From assembly GCF_022921115.1 (NCBI RefSeq), contig NZ_CP095075.1, positions 248,001 to 312,000 on the forward strand: a stretch of DNA of 64,000 nt, read 5' to 3'. Positions 9,753-21,360 of this stretch are shown piece by piece (position 1 is the stretch's first letter; each line of letters opens with the position of its first letter). Origin of the DNA: Halobacillus amylolyticus (GTDB taxonomy: Bacteria > Bacillota > Bacilli > Bacillales > Halobacillaceae). Under the pieces are notes generated by a model. The model saw nothing but the letters and a program-made list of their open reading frames with translations, made no database searches and had not been told where the DNA came from. Both the position numbers and the translations under genes were made by a program.

Positions 9753-11522
9753 ATGCATCGTAAATCATGCGGAACAATCAGAACATCTGATATTGAAGAA
9801 CAAGTAACGATTAAAGGGTGGGTGCAAAAACGTCGTGACCTTGGCGGGCTTATCTTTATTGATTTAAGAGATCGATCAGGTGTTGTCCAAGTCGTGTTTA
9901 ATCCTGAAGTGTCTAAAGAAGCACTTCAAGCGGCTGAAAATGTCCGGTCAGAATACGTCCTCGAAGTATCTGGGCAAGTCGTTTTACGTGACAAAAGTAC
10001 AGTAAACCAAAATATGTCTACCGGAGATATTGAAATCCTTGCCAAGGATATTCGTGTGCTTAACAAAGCAAAGACGCCTCCGTTTATGCTTGAGGATGAA
10101 ACGGAGGTGTCTGAGGATCTGCGTTTGAAGTATCGTTATTTAGATCTTCGCCGTAAGGAAATGCAGGAAACGTTCAAGCTAAGACATCAAGCGACCCAGG
10201 CGATTCGTACGTTTTTAAATGATGAAGGGTATCTTGAGATGGAAACACCGCTTTTGACGAAAAGCACACCTGAAGGGGCTCGGGATTATTTAGTTCCTAG
10301 CCGTGTGCATGGAGGAGAATTTTACGCCCTTCCGCAATCGCCTCAGTTATTTAAACAAATGCTGATGATGTCAGGGTTCGAAAAATACTACCAAATTGCC
10401 CGCTGTTTTCGAGATGAAGATCTACGGGCAGACCGTCAGCCAGAATTCACCCAAGTCGACATTGAAACGTCCTTTATGAGTAAGGAAGAGATTATGGCAA
10501 TGACAGAGCAAATGATGGCTAAAGTCATGAAGGATGTCAAAGGGATCGACATTCCTACACCATTTGAAAAAATGCCATATCAGGAAGCCATGGAACGCTT
10601 TGGCTCTGATAAGCCGGATACCCGCTTTGCGATGGAACTTGTAAATGTATCCGAGATCGTGAAGGATTCGGATTTTAAAGTGTTCAGTGGTGCCGTAGCC
10701 TCAGGGGGGCGGGTAAGTGCCATTAATGTCAAAGGGCAAGCTGATAACTTTTCACGAAAAGATATTGATAAGCTCACGGAAGATGTGAAAGTTTACGGAG
10801 CGAAAGGCTTGGCATGGCTGAAACTGAAGGATGGAGCATTTAATGGGCCAATTTCTAAGTTTTTCACTGAAAACGACCCTTCACAATTGCGGGAAGCACT
10901 AAATGCTGAGGATGGTGATCTATTACTATTTGTAGCGGATAAAACGTCTGTTGTATTAGACAGTTTAGGTACTCTCCGCAAACAGCTCGCCAAGCGTCTG
11001 AATTTAATTGATCAGACGAAATTCAACTTCCTTTGGGTGACAGATTGGCCGTTATTTGAATATGACGAAGATGAAGGAAGATATTTTGCGGCTCACCACC
11101 CTTTCACAATGCCTGCAAACGGGGACATTGAAGAGTTAAATAGTAAACCAGAGGAAGCGATGGCAGAAGCGTATGACATTGTATTGAATGGTTATGAATT
11201 AGGCGGAGGCTCTCTTCGTATTTATCAAAAAGAAATGCAAGAGCGTATGTTCCAGGTTCTTGGGTTTTCTAAAGAGGAAGCTGAGGAGCAGTTTGGCTTC
11301 TTGCTTGAAGCATTGGAATATGGTACTCCTCCGCATGGGGGAATTGCCCTTGGGTTCGACCGTTTTATTATGCTGCTTGCAGGACGCACTAACTTGCGGG
11401 ATACCATCCTATTTCCTAAAACAGCATCAGCCCAGGACCCTCTTACGGAAGCACCTGGCCGTGTAACTGAGGCTCAATTAGATGAACTCCACTTACAGCT
11501 TAAACCAGTGAAAAAGAAGTAA
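9753..11522 (+). CDS. aspS: Aspartyl-tRNA synthetase
   Basis: AspS charges tRNA-Asp. The order is an N-terminal OB-fold anticodon-binding domain (residues 1-110), the class II core with motif 2 [16 protein letters not shown] near 213, the bacterial GAD insertion (about 300-420), and motif 3 [14 protein letters not shown] near 528. The length (589) is normal for bacterial-type AspS. The start overlaps the hisS stop region behind GGAGGCGAATAAT. No terminator is seen directly after the stop; the 6S RNA promoter begins about 22 bases later. Confidence 0.97.
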   Translation: MHRKSCGTIRTSDIEEQVTIKGWVQKRRDLGGLIFIDLRDRSGVVQVVFNPEVSKEALQAAENVRSEYVLEVSGQVVLRDKSTVNQNMSTGDIEILAKDIRVLNKAKTPPFMLEDETEVSEDLRLKYRYLDLRRKEMQETFKLRHQATQAIRTFLNDEGYLEMETPLLTKSTPEGARDYLVPSRVHGGEFYALPQSPQLFKQMLMMSGFEKYYQIARCFRDEDLRADRQPEFTQVDIETSFMSKEEIMAMTEQMMAKVMKDVKGIDIPTPFEKMPYQEAMERFGSDKPDTRFAMELVNVSEIVKDSDFKVFSGAVASGGRVSAINVKGQADNFSRKDIDKLTEDVKVYGAKGLAWLKLKDGAFNGPISKFFTENDPSQLREALNAEDGDLLLFVADKTSVVLDSLGTLRKQLAKRLNLIDQTKFNFLWVTDWPLFEYDEDEGRYFAAHHPFTMPANGDIEELNSKPEEAMAEAYDIVLNGYELGGGSLRIYQKEMQERMFQVLGFSKEEAEEQFGFLLEALEYGTPPHGGIALGFDRFIMLLAGRTNLRDTILFPKTASAQDPLTEAPGRVTEAQLDELHLQLKPVKKK

Positions 11523-11544
11523 GGAGAAACTTCCTTTTATCACC

Positions 11545-11573
11545 TTGATTAGCTGAAATATTTATGCTATGAT
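11545..11573 (+). promoter_or_regulatory. Sigma-A promoter of the 6S RNA gene
   Basis: TTGATT (11545-11550) and TATGAT (11568-11573) with exactly 17 bases between. The predicted start is near 11580. Confidence 0.65.
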
Positions 11574-11580
11574 TTGAATA

Positions 11581-11780
11581 CAATTAAAGAAACCAATCCT
11601 GATGTGTACGTTGTTCGAATGTACGTTTTGACCGAACATTTTTGAAACGGGAGCTTGGAGTTTCTTCATGGAATGCAAGCCTTATTACTGAGGACGCAAG
11701 AAGTGAAGAGCAGGGCACCCACCTGCCTGGAGCGGGTTCAAAACTCATGATACGACGGCACAATTGGGATTGGATTTTTT
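11581..11780 (+). ncRNA. ssrS: 6S RNA (6S-1/BsrA type)
   Basis: 6S RNA mimics an open promoter and binds sigma-A RNA polymerase in stationary phase. The stretch is about 200 nt. The closing stem CCAATCC (11593-11599) pairs with GGATTGG (11767-11773) and is followed by TTTTTT. Segments recalled from B. subtilis 6S-1 RNA are present: CCTGATGTG, ACCGAACAT, AACGGGAGCTT, GGACGCAAGAA and GCGGGTTCAAAA. The location after aspS also matches bsrA. The ends are approximate. Confidence 0.85.
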
Positions 11781-11804
11781 ATGTGATAGCAAATTACATA
11801 GAAT

Positions 11805-11846
11805 AAAAGCAGCACAGTTCTTTGGAGAACTGTGCTGCTTTTATTT
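11805..11846. terminator. Strong bidirectional terminator
   Basis: A perfect 17-bp stem (11805-11821 with 11826-11842) with a TTGG loop, and T-rich flanks on both strands. It serves the 6S/aspS side and the convergent rsfA gene. Confidence 0.85.
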
Positions 11847-11875
11847 TGTGTTTTGTGGAAATTCTCCTTAAGCTC

Positions 11876-12541
11876 CTAACGTGCGACATGCTCAAGGTTT
11901 CCGTTCTTTTCCATTCGGAATTGTGGTTTTTGTGCATAGTCTTGATCATCGAACATAACCATTTTTCGGGCACGATCCATAATTTGAATTAATGCTTGGT
12001 AATCTTCTGTCATCGAATTTAATTGACTGGTTAATTGTTGATTCATAGATGCAAGTTTTTTATTTTCATCTGCAAGTGCTTGATATTTTTGACTTAAATT
12101 TTGCTGGGAAGAAGATTCTTTTTGGAATGCTTTCAAGTGTTTAATAATTTGTGAGAGCGAAAGGGCTGGTTCAGGCTGCGGTTGTGGCCCTGTCTCCAAC
12201 TCCGGCTCCGATTCCGGCATGGAGTAAGTGACCTCCTTCTTCACTTCATGTTGATCATTTTCTTCATCGTAGGAATCTACGACAACCGGGTTTGGCAGAC
12301 TTGCTTCGTTGCGTTTTTTCTCTTTACGTTGTTTCTTTGCTAATTCTACTGCCTGCTCATATTTTTGTCTTACCTCGGCATTCCATCTAAAGCCACAAGC
12401 GGCTGACGTGCGATTTAATAGATCTCCGACTTCCTCAAAGGCCCTTAATTGGGTGCTGCCTTCTCGTATATGTCTTAGTACGGTTTCAGCTAATAAAAGA
12501 TCATCTTCATGAGACCACGCATCTTGTCTAACCTTTGGCAT
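11876..12541 (-). CDS. rsfA: RsfA-family prespore transcription factor
   Basis: The RsfA family includes forespore regulators that tune the sigma-F regulon. The 221-residue protein begins with a Myb/SANT-like helix-turn-helix (W-S-H-E-D-D-L-L-L near residue 8, C-G-F-R-W-N near 48). A basic stretch, an acidic Pro/Glu linker and a C-terminal coiled coil follow. The ATG at 12541 has AGGAG eight bases upstream; the in-frame ATG at 12547 is only two bases from it. A forespore-type promoter lies upstream. In B. subtilis this interval between aspS and yrvN holds yrvM (tcdA), which is absent here. Confidence 0.85.
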   Translation of the reverse strand: MPKVRQDAWSHEDDLLLAETVLRHIREGSTQLRAFEEVGDLLNRTSAACGFRWNAEVRQKYEQAVELAKKQRKEKKRNEASLPNPVVVDSYDEENDQHEVKKEVTYSMPESEPELETGPQPQPEPALSLSQIIKHLKAFQKESSSQQNLSQKYQALADENKKLASMNQQLTSQLNSMTEDYQALIQIMDRARKMVMFDDQDYAQKPQFRMEKNGNLEHVAR

Positions 12542-12592
12542 ATTCATCACTCCTGTTTTTCTATTAGAAAAGTAGTTTGTCAGATTTATTTG

Positions 12593-12622
12593 TAGTGTGG
12601 CCAACAGGAGGAAAAATTATAC
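12593..12622 (-). promoter_or_regulatory. Sigma-F/sigma-G-like promoter of rsfA
   Basis: On the minus strand GTATA (12622-12618) is separated by 18 bases from CACACTA (12599-12593). This matches the forespore pattern GHATR-N18-CATnnTA with one mismatch, consistent with known sigma-F/G control of rsfA in B. subtilis. Confidence 0.55.
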
Positions 12623-12626
12623 TTAA

Positions 12627-13901
12627 CTATGATTTTTGTTTGTTAATGTTATCGTAAACTTGTTTAAGAGCTTGTTCGAACTTGCCGGTTGTGTTCGGTT
12701 CATAATAGCTACGATCTTTAATGGTGTCCGGTAAATATTGCTGATCTACCCAAGCATGATCAAAGTTGTGTGGGTATTGATAATCAATCCCCCGACCTAA
12801 TTTAGCCGCTCCCTTATAATGGAAATCTTTTAGATGAATAGGCACGTCCCCGCTCTTTCCTTTGCGAATATCTGCTAAAGCAGCATCTAAGGCTTTGTAG
12901 GAACTGTTTGATTTGGGTGACAGGGCGAGTTCGGTTACAGCAGCTGCAAGGGGAATTCGCGCTTCAGGAAAGCCTAAACGTTCTGCGGCTTCAACAGCAG
13001 CTAGTGCGCGAGGCCCTGCTTGTGGGCTTGCTAAACCGATATCCTCATAGGCGATCACAATCAGGCGCCGAGCGATACTGTCTAAGTCACCCGCTTCAAT
13101 TAACCGGCCAAGGTAATGAAGGGAGGCATTCACATCACTGCCGCGAATCGATTTTTGAAAAGCCGAAAGGACATCATAATGAGCATCTCCGTCTTTATCG
13201 TGTGAAAAGCTTTTTTTCTGCATGCATTCTTCTGCAATCGATAAATCAATAGAAACGATGGCTGATTCATCTTGAGGTGTTGAGAATGCTGCAAGTTCTA
13301 ATCCATTGAGAGCCGCTCGTAAATCACCATTAGCAGCATCAGCAAAGTGTGTCATCGCTTCGTCAGTCAAATGGACGGCCATGTTGCCAAGCCCATTTTC
13401 TTTATCTTTGACAGCACGATGGATTGCCTCAATGATATCTTGTCTTTCAAGACGATAAAGTTCGAATAGATGACAGCGGCTTCTAATCGCCGGGTTAATA
13501 GAGTGATAAGGGTTGCTGGTTGTACAGCCGATCATAGTCAACGTATTACTCTCGAGATGCGGCAGAAGGAAATCTTGCTTAGCTTTATCCAGGCGATGGA
13601 CTTCATCGAGAATCAGCACCATTTGTCCATGCATTTTTGCCTCTTCCACAGCTATTTCCATATCTTTTTTCTTATCTGTGACGGCATTGAGCGTTTTAAA
13701 TGGAATGCTTAAATTTTTAGCCAGGGCTTGGGCCATCGATGTTTTACCTGTTCCAGGAGGCCCGAAAAGAATCATAGAAGCAAGCCGGTTCGCCGTAATC
13801 ATTCGGTGAATCGTTTTTCCTTCTTCTACTAAGTGTTTCTGACCAATAATTTCATTTATGTTGGATGGACGCATACGAAACGCAAGTGGTTTTGTACTCA
13901 T
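12627..13901 (-). CDS. rarA: Replication-associated recombination AAA+ ATPase MgsA/RarA
   Basis: RarA/MgsA is a clamp-loader-like ATPase that acts at stalled replication forks (YrvN in B. subtilis). Walker A GPPGTGKTS lies near residue 47 and Walker B LILDEVHRLDK near 95. The sensor and lid region and the MgsA C-terminal tetramerisation domain follow (SIRGSDVNASLHYLGRLIEAGD near 235 is a family signature). Length 424 is normal. The start lies behind AAAGGAGCATAAACC. It is divergent from cymR. Confidence 0.95.
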   Translation of the reverse strand: MSTKPLAFRMRPSNINEIIGQKHLVEEGKTIHRMITANRLASMILFGPPGTGKTSMAQALAKNLSIPFKTLNAVTDKKKDMEIAVEEAKMHGQMVLILDEVHRLDKAKQDFLLPHLESNTLTMIGCTTSNPYHSINPAIRSRCHLFELYRLERQDIIEAIHRAVKDKENGLGNMAVHLTDEAMTHFADAANGDLRAALNGLELAAFSTPQDESAIVSIDLSIAEECMQKKSFSHDKDGDAHYDVLSAFQKSIRGSDVNASLHYLGRLIEAGDLDSIARRLIVIAYEDIGLASPQAGPRALAAVEAAERLGFPEARIPLAAAVTELALSPKSNSSYKALDAALADIRKGKSGDVPIHLKDFHYKGAAKLGRGIDYQYPHNFDHAWVDQQYLPDTIKDRSYYEPNTTGKFEQALKQVYDNINKQKS

Positions 13902-13978
13902 GGTTTATGCTCCTTTATTCATTTCATAATTTTCAGCGTAGGACTAAATCTAAGAAAATGCAAGAGACTTGCCATCCA

Positions 13979-13987
13979 TGCTATAAT
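13979..13987 (+). promoter_or_regulatory. Extended -10 promoter upstream of cymR
   Basis: TGCTATAAT is a perfect extended -10 (TGnTATAAT) without a clear -35, about 155 bases before cymR. Confidence 0.4.
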
Positions 13988-14141
13988 AGCGTTTGGTATA
14001 GAAAAGAACAGACTTGGCTCAGATAAATGTTTGATTAGGATTTTTTGTTAAAACAGATACTCATTTATATAAGGTAGCGAATACAGTGAAGTGGTAACGG
14101 GACAAGGTTTCTTTTAGTTTAGGAAGAAGGGTTGAATGGAA

Positions 14142-14561
14142 ATGAAGATCTCTACGAAAGGACGTTACGGATTAACGATCATGATCGAGCTTGCCAGAAG
14201 GTTTGGGGAAGGACCGATCTCTTTAAAACAAATAGCTAGGGATAATAATTTGTCTGAACATTATTTAGAGCAACTAATTGCGCCACTGCGTAATGCAAGT
14301 CTTGTGAAAAGTGTTAGAGGTGCGTATGGTGGCTATATGTTAACAAAACCCCCTCACGAAATCACAGCGGGTGACGTGATTCGAATACTAGAAGGTCCAA
14401 TCACACCTGTTGAAGGGATTGAAGAGGAAGAGCCAGCTAAGCAGGCGCTTTGGAAAAGGGTTCGTGATGCAGTAAAAGATGTTTTAGATACGACAACATT
14501 AGAGGACCTTAAAGATCATGTAGATGATCAAACACAGGATGCCTATATGTTTTACATTTAA
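14142..14561 (+). CDS. cymR: Rrf2-family cysteine-metabolism repressor CymR
   Basis: CymR is the master repressor of cysteine and sulfur metabolism in Firmicutes and acts with the O-acetylserine thiol-lyase CysK. The protein opens with MKISTKGRYGLTIM, followed by the Rrf2 winged helix (recognition region NLSEHYLEQLIAPLRNASLV). The cysteine triad of iron-sulfur Rrf2 proteins is absent, as expected for CymR. The start at 14142 was chosen by likeness to other CymR proteins; an ATG six bases upstream (14136) is also possible. It is followed by its usual partner, a cysteine desulfurase gene. Confidence 0.9.
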   Translation: MKISTKGRYGLTIMIELARRFGEGPISLKQIARDNNLSEHYLEQLIAPLRNASLVKSVRGAYGGYMLTKPPHEITAGDVIRILEGPITPVEGIEEEEPAKQALWKRVRDAVKDVLDTTTLEDLKDHVDDQTQDAYMFYI

Positions 14562-14580
14562 CTTACGGAGGTGTCAGTAG

Positions 14581-16855
<2,275 letters not shown>

Positions 16856-16861
16856 TGATAC

Positions 16862-16904
16862 GGCCATGTCCGAATGTTATAGGGACATGGCCATTTATTT
16901 TTTA
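16862..16904 (+). terminator. Terminator after mnmA
   Basis: A 10-bp stem (16862-16871 with 16883-16892), an 11-base loop, then ATTTATTTTTT. Confidence 0.8.
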
Positions 16905-16912
16905 ATAGAGGT

Positions 16913-17306
16913 TGTTCAAAAAGTCACCAAATGATAAGAGGCGAATCTCTTCGTTGGCTTGCTTTTGAAGAGAATGTGCCCCTGCGTCTACGAGCCTATT
17001 CAAAGAAGTAAATTCCTCGGGGCAAGGCAGCGAATAAAGAATATTCTCTGAAGTGGCCTCGCTACTCACGTATCAATAAGCAGCAGTGGAACTTCTACTA
17101 AGACCGTGCACGTTCTGGGCAAGTCCGTTTCTTGGAAAAGAAGGACATTTTTCCTTCGTGCGATGCCAATTCGGGGGAGATTTTTCTTGGTGCTCAAAAC
17201 TATGCCGCCTCGATCTTCTTGCGACGCACAGGACGTGCTAGTGTTGACGTTGCTCGCGTGTCTTGGCGATCTTAGTCGACCTTCTACCTTGGCAACTTTT
17301 TGAACA
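16913..17306. repeat. 394-bp intergenic repeat-like element with inverted ends
   Basis: This 394-bp stretch without a convincing gene begins with TGTTCAAAAAGTCACCA (16913-16929) and ends with TGGCAACTTTTTGAACA (17290-17306). The ends are inverted copies with two mismatches in 17 bases. The interior is visibly richer in G and C than the flanks and lacks a credible coding frame. No transposase and no clear target duplication are seen. It resembles a MITE or another non-autonomous intergenic element, and similar TTGTTCAAAAAGTC-bounded stretches are recalled from related Bacillaceae. No second copy was seen in this window. Confidence 0.6.
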
Positions 17307-17395
17307 CTCACTAAAAAGAAATGATAAGATTTGCGCGTATGCTTGACATGTCTATCATGGAGCCCTGTGCTTTTCTTATGAAAGGGAGAATTGGA

Positions 17396-18058
17396 ATGGA
17401 TAAAATGACAAGAGCGATCGAACTTATGCAAGATCAACAGTTAGAAGAAGCGGCGAAGCTTTTTACAGAAGCGATTGATGAAAATCCGAAAGATCCGATC
17501 GGCTATATCAACTTCGGAAATCTACTTGTGCATCTCAATGAAATGGAGCGTGCTGAACGGTTTTTCAATCGAGCGATTGAGCTTGATGAAGAGGCTGCTA
17601 CTGCCTATTATGGGTTAGGTAATGTATATTATGAACAGGAAACCTATACGAAGGCACAAAAGCAATATCTTATAGCCATTGAAAAGGGGTTGGATGAGGC
17701 CGATGTTCATTTTATGTTAGGAATGACGTTTATCCATCAAGAGTATGTCAAACTTGCCCTTCCTTATCTATTAAGAGCTGTTGAATTAAATGCTGATGAC
17801 GTGGATATTCAATTTCAGTATGGACTTTGCTTAGCACAAAATGGTCAAATTGAAGCTGCTGAACGGACGATGAATCGTGTGCTACAATTGGAAGAACAGC
17901 ATAGTGATGCCCATTATAACCTCGGTGTTGTGGCATTACACAAAGAAGAGGCACAGACGGCCCTAGAACACTTTAATAAAGCTCTTGAAATTAACGAAGA
18001 GCATATGCTTGCGGCACATGCTAAAGCTCAGGTAGAGCAGGCGTTAAGTGAAGAATAA
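17396..18058 (+). CDS. Tetratricopeptide-repeat protein, YrrB-like
   Basis: A 220-residue protein made almost entirely of about six TPR units; examples are GYINFGNLLVHLNEMERAE near 37 and AYYGLGNVYYEQETYTKAQ near 71. TPR proteins are protein-binding scaffolds. The B. subtilis counterpart YrrB lies at the same place between mnmA and recD2, and its partner is not known from sequence. The ATG at 17396 was chosen because AAAGGGAG lies seven bases upstream; an upstream in-frame extension to 17321 has no such site. Confidence 0.88.
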   Translation: MDKMTRAIELMQDQQLEEAAKLFTEAIDENPKDPIGYINFGNLLVHLNEMERAERFFNRAIELDEEAATAYYGLGNVYYEQETYTKAQKQYLIAIEKGLDEADVHFMLGMTFIHQEYVKLALPYLLRAVELNADDVDIQFQYGLCLAQNGQIEAAERTMNRVLQLEEQHSDAHYNLGVVALHKEEAQTALEHFNKALEINEEHMLAAHAKAQVEQALSEE

Positions 18059-18075
18059 GCTAAAGGAGAAAGAAC

Positions 18076-20403
18076 ATGGCAGAACGTACGCTTTTTTCCG
18101 ATACAAATGAAGAACGCCCTTATGTGAAGGGGGAATTAAACCGGATGATTTTTCACAAGGAGTCTGAGCATTTTTCGATCGCTTCGATTATCGTTACCGA
18201 AACGAATGAAGACTTCAATGAAAAAAGCATCGTAATTAAAGGTCATTTCCCTCCTTTAGAGGAAGGAGAAACGTATGTTTTCAATGGAGAATTTCAAGAT
18301 CATAAAAAGTTTGGCCGCCAGTATCAGGTTGATTTTTATAAGCGATTGCTCCCAGAATCTAAGGATGGATTGATTGTTTATTTATCGAGTGATCTTTTTC
18401 ACGGAATTGGTAAGAAGACAGCAGAACGGATTGTTGATCACCTAGGGGAGCAGGCCATTTCAACTATTTTGAATGATCCGGGCGTATTAAAAGATGTTCC
18501 TAAACTTGCAAAAGAAAAACGCGATACGCTATATAACACACTGAAAGAACATCAGGGATTCGAGCATGTGATGATCCATTTGAATCAATATGGGTTTGGT
18601 CTTAAGCTTTCGCAAAAAATCTACGAAGCATTTAAAGATCAAACCTTAGCTATCATCGAAGAAGATCCTTACCAACTCGTCTTTAAAGTAGATGGATTTG
18701 GTTTTCATCGGGCAGATGAAATGGCCAGAATGCAGGAGCTGCCTATCGATCACCCAACAAGGTTGCGTGCAGCATGCCTATATATTCTGCAACAAAGTCT
18801 TTCGGCAGGTCACGTTTATTTACCGACAGAAACTTGTCTCTTGCAAGTTGAAAGCCTTCTTAATAGTGGTGCGGGTGAGCCGATTACTTTTGAACAGTTA
18901 TCCAAACAGGTCATACATCTGGCTGAGGACCGTTACGTGTTTATTGAAGACGAACGGATGTATTTGCCATCACTTTTTCATGCCGAGAATGGTTTTTGTA
19001 ACCAGCTTGAGCGGATCATGGATGAAGAGCATGAAACGAAGCATACCCAGGCTGATCTACTTAAGATCATCGGTGATATGGAAGAAGAGGAATCAATTAG
19101 TTATGGCGAGGACCAATTCGCTGCGATCGAGAAAGCCCTACAATCAAAAGTCATGATTTTAACAGGGGGTCCCGGAACAGGAAAGACAACTGTCATTAAG
19201 GGTATTATCAGAGCCTATTCCACACTCCACGAACTTTCAACAGACAAAACGGACTACGACCAAGGCGAACCCTTTCCTTTTATACTTGCAGCTCCCACTG
19301 GTCGTGCAGCTAAGAGAATGACAGAGTCGACAGGGTTGCCAGCCAGTACGATTCACCGTCTGCTTGTTTGGGATGGTCATGACAGTTTTGATAAAAATCA
19401 GAACAACCAGCTGGAAGGCAAAGTCTTAATTATTGATGAGTTCTCCATGGTCGATATGTGGCTGGCCAATCAGTTATTCCGCGCCATTCCTTCAGATATG
19501 CAAGTGTTAATCGTCGGGGATGAGGACCAGCTGCCTTCGGTCGGGCCGGGTCAGGTCCTTGCTGATTTACTAGCATCAGAACAATTGCCTTCTGTTCAAT
19601 TATCAGAAGTGTACAGGCAAAAAGAAGGCTCAAAAATTATCCAGCTTGCCCATGAGATAAAAAATAATCAATGTACAATGCAGTCTTTAAAAAAGGATCA
19701 TGACTTTAATTTTATCCAAGCCAAGGAACACCAACTAAAAGGCCTGATCACGAATATCGTTAAGAAAGCATTGGATAAAGGGATTGAACCCAGAGAAGTT
19801 CAGGTGTTGGCACCGATGTACCGGACAGAGGTAGGGATTCATAAATTAAATGAAGAAATTCAACGCGTTGTCAATCCAAAAAGCAAGCAAAAGCGGGATC
19901 TTACTTTTAAAGAGATGACGTATCGAAAAGGGGATAAGGTCATCCAACTTGTCAACCAGCCTGAGGATGGCGTGTATAATGGAGATATTGGCGAAATCGC
20001 CGCTATTTTTCGTGCGGAAGAGAATGTTGATCAGGTGGAGCAGGTGGTTGTAGAGTATGATGGCAAAGAGGTAGTCTATCCGAAGAAGAATTTAAATAAT
20101 TTAATGCATGCGTATTGTACATCGATCCATAAATCACAAGGAAGTGAATTTTCCATTGTTATTCTACCGGTTGTCAGGGGTTATCGCAGGATGCTAAGGA
20201 AAAATCTCTTATATACCGCTATTACGAGGTCAAAGCATTCCCTCATTATATGTGGAGATCCTAGTGCGTTTTTAGAAGGTGTGCAAACGAGGGACACTAA
20301 CCTGCGTTACACTTATCTTGCAGAAAAACTTAAGCAAGAAACGACTCAGGATCTGCAAGAAGATGAAGAGGAGGAAGAGCTTTCTCCTTATGATTTTATG
20401 TGA
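18076..20403 (+). CDS. recD2: ATP-dependent 5'-3' DNA helicase RecD2
   Basis: RecD2 is a superfamily 1B helicase of bacteria that lack RecBC and acts in repair and fork maintenance. An N-terminal OB-like domain and tandem helix-hairpin-helix segments (GIGKKTAERIVDHLG near 113) precede the helicase core. The core carries Walker A GGPGTGKTT near 364, DEFSMVD near 452, GDEDQLPSVGPGQ near 478 and the C-terminal SIHKSQGSEF motif near 685. Length 775 is normal. It follows the TPR gene by 17 bases behind AAAGGAGAAAGAAC. Confidence 0.95.
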   Translation: MAERTLFSDTNEERPYVKGELNRMIFHKESEHFSIASIIVTETNEDFNEKSIVIKGHFPPLEEGETYVFNGEFQDHKKFGRQYQVDFYKRLLPESKDGLIVYLSSDLFHGIGKKTAERIVDHLGEQAISTILNDPGVLKDVPKLAKEKRDTLYNTLKEHQGFEHVMIHLNQYGFGLKLSQKIYEAFKDQTLAIIEEDPYQLVFKVDGFGFHRADEMARMQELPIDHPTRLRAACLYILQQSLSAGHVYLPTETCLLQVESLLNSGAGEPITFEQLSKQVIHLAEDRYVFIEDERMYLPSLFHAENGFCNQLERIMDEEHETKHTQADLLKIIGDMEEEESISYGEDQFAAIEKALQSKVMILTGGPGTGKTTVIKGIIRAYSTLHELSTDKTDYDQGEPFPFILAAPTGRAAKRMTESTGLPASTIHRLLVWDGHDSFDKNQNNQLEGKVLIIDEFSMVDMWLANQLFRAIPSDMQVLIVGDEDQLPSVGPGQVLADLLASEQLPSVQLSEVYRQKEGSKIIQLAHEIKNNQCTMQSLKKDHDFNFIQAKEHQLKGLITNIVKKALDKGIEPREVQVLAPMYRTEVGIHKLNEEIQRVVNPKSKQKRDLTFKEMTYRKGDKVIQLVNQPEDGVYNGDIGEIAAIFRAEENVDQVEQVVVEYDGKEVVYPKKNLNNLMHAYCTSIHKSQGSEFSIVILPVVRGYRRMLRKNLLYTAITRSKHSLIICGDPSAFLEGVQTRDTNLRYTYLAEKLKQETTQDLQEDEEEEELSPYDFM

Positions 20404-20417
20404 GGGAGGGTTGTTTG

Positions 20418-21254
20418 ATGGCGCATCAGTTAGGATTTTCTGGCAGCACAATTATGTCTGATCCAAATAAATTTGAGCAGTTATTTAACAGCAGGTTTTC
20501 ACACGTGGAAATAGGGGAGTTTCGTAGCTTGTCTGACTTTGAAGACTTTTTACGGCTTGCAGAGGCAAAAGGTTATGGCTATGGTGTTCATTCTCCATTG
20601 ATTAGAGTGGAGAGCAAGTATGATCTAATCAGCTTTATATCATTTGATCCTAAACGAGCAAGGAAGCAATTTGAAGATGAGGTACGCAAATTATCACAAT
20701 CAGGTGCAGCCTATGTTCTCGTTCATTTCCCTTATTTTAAAGATCCAGATGAGAAGCATCAAGCAGAAAAAATAGATGATGGACTACAATTTCTCAGCCG
20801 GATTCAGCAAACCTACGATATGCCAATCGTCTGTGAACCTAAACTAGGCCCATCCATGTCGCCACATAATATTGAGGCGCTTCATCACTTTTCTAGGCAA
20901 ACATGGAAAACGTATGGTCTCTCTCTTTGTATAGATATCGGAGATTATTTGTTGGCAGTAGGTGGGAAGTGGCAGGTGTATCTCGAACACCTTAAGCCAT
21001 ATATTAAGGTCGTGCACTTACATAATATTTTAATAGAAGGTGCAAAATATATTTGGGTCCCGCCTCATCCTGATTTGGAGGGGGTAGAGGGATATTGGAC
21101 TATAAAGCCGATAGTCGAATATTTAGTTCAAGGAACAGATAAGTATTTCCTATTCGAACACACCCCGCATTCAAATCCTACGGAAGAGTTTGTGGACGAG
21201 GGGATCGATTGGATACGCGATCTTATTCTTGCCAGCAATGATAAGGTGGATTGA
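20418..21254 (+). CDS. TIM-barrel sugar phosphate isomerase/epimerase-like protein
   Basis: A 278-residue protein with the xylose-isomerase-like TIM-barrel pattern. Candidate metal ligands are C-E-P-K near 143, CIDIGDYL near 176, KVVHLHNI near 204 and FEHTPHS near 252. The substrate cannot be told from sequence. The ATG at 20418 lies behind GAGGGAGGGTTGTTTG, 14 bases after the recD2 stop. In B. subtilis this place is occupied by other genes, so this is a lineage-specific neighbour. Confidence 0.75.
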   Translation: MAHQLGFSGSTIMSDPNKFEQLFNSRFSHVEIGEFRSLSDFEDFLRLAEAKGYGYGVHSPLIRVESKYDLISFISFDPKRARKQFEDEVRKLSQSGAAYVLVHFPYFKDPDEKHQAEKIDDGLQFLSRIQQTYDMPIVCEPKLGPSMSPHNIEALHHFSRQTWKTYGLSLCIDIGDYLLAVGGKWQVYLEHLKPYIKVVHLHNILIEGAKYIWVPPHPDLEGVEGYWTIKPIVEYLVQGTDKYFLFEHTPHSNPTEEFVDEGIDWIRDLILASNDKVD

Positions 21255-21305
21255 GTTCAGGACTTTCACAAATATGTCTATTAAAGCGTTTGTGATTTTC
21301 ATAAT

Positions 21306-21335
21306 GTATGAATGCTCGTGGCTACGGACATACTA
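21306..21335 (+). promoter_or_regulatory. Sigma-G-like promoter before the zinc-ribbon gene
   Basis: GTATG (21306-21310), an 18-base spacer (21311-21328) and CATACTA (21329-21335) fit the forespore sigma-G pattern GHATR-N18-CATnnTA exactly. The start codon follows 26 bases later. Confidence 0.55.
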
Positions 21336-21360
21336 CTTGGTAAAAAAAGGAGTATGTTCT

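Noticed and set aside
17066..17437. Open frames of 123 and 65 codons over the 394-bp repeat element
   Set aside because: No ribosome binding site or domain; composition reflects the repeat. One extends into the TPR gene on the opposite strand.
18692..19156. 154-codon plus-strand frame inside recD2
   Set aside because: Alternative frame of recD2 without family features; the recD2 motifs run in the other frame throughout.
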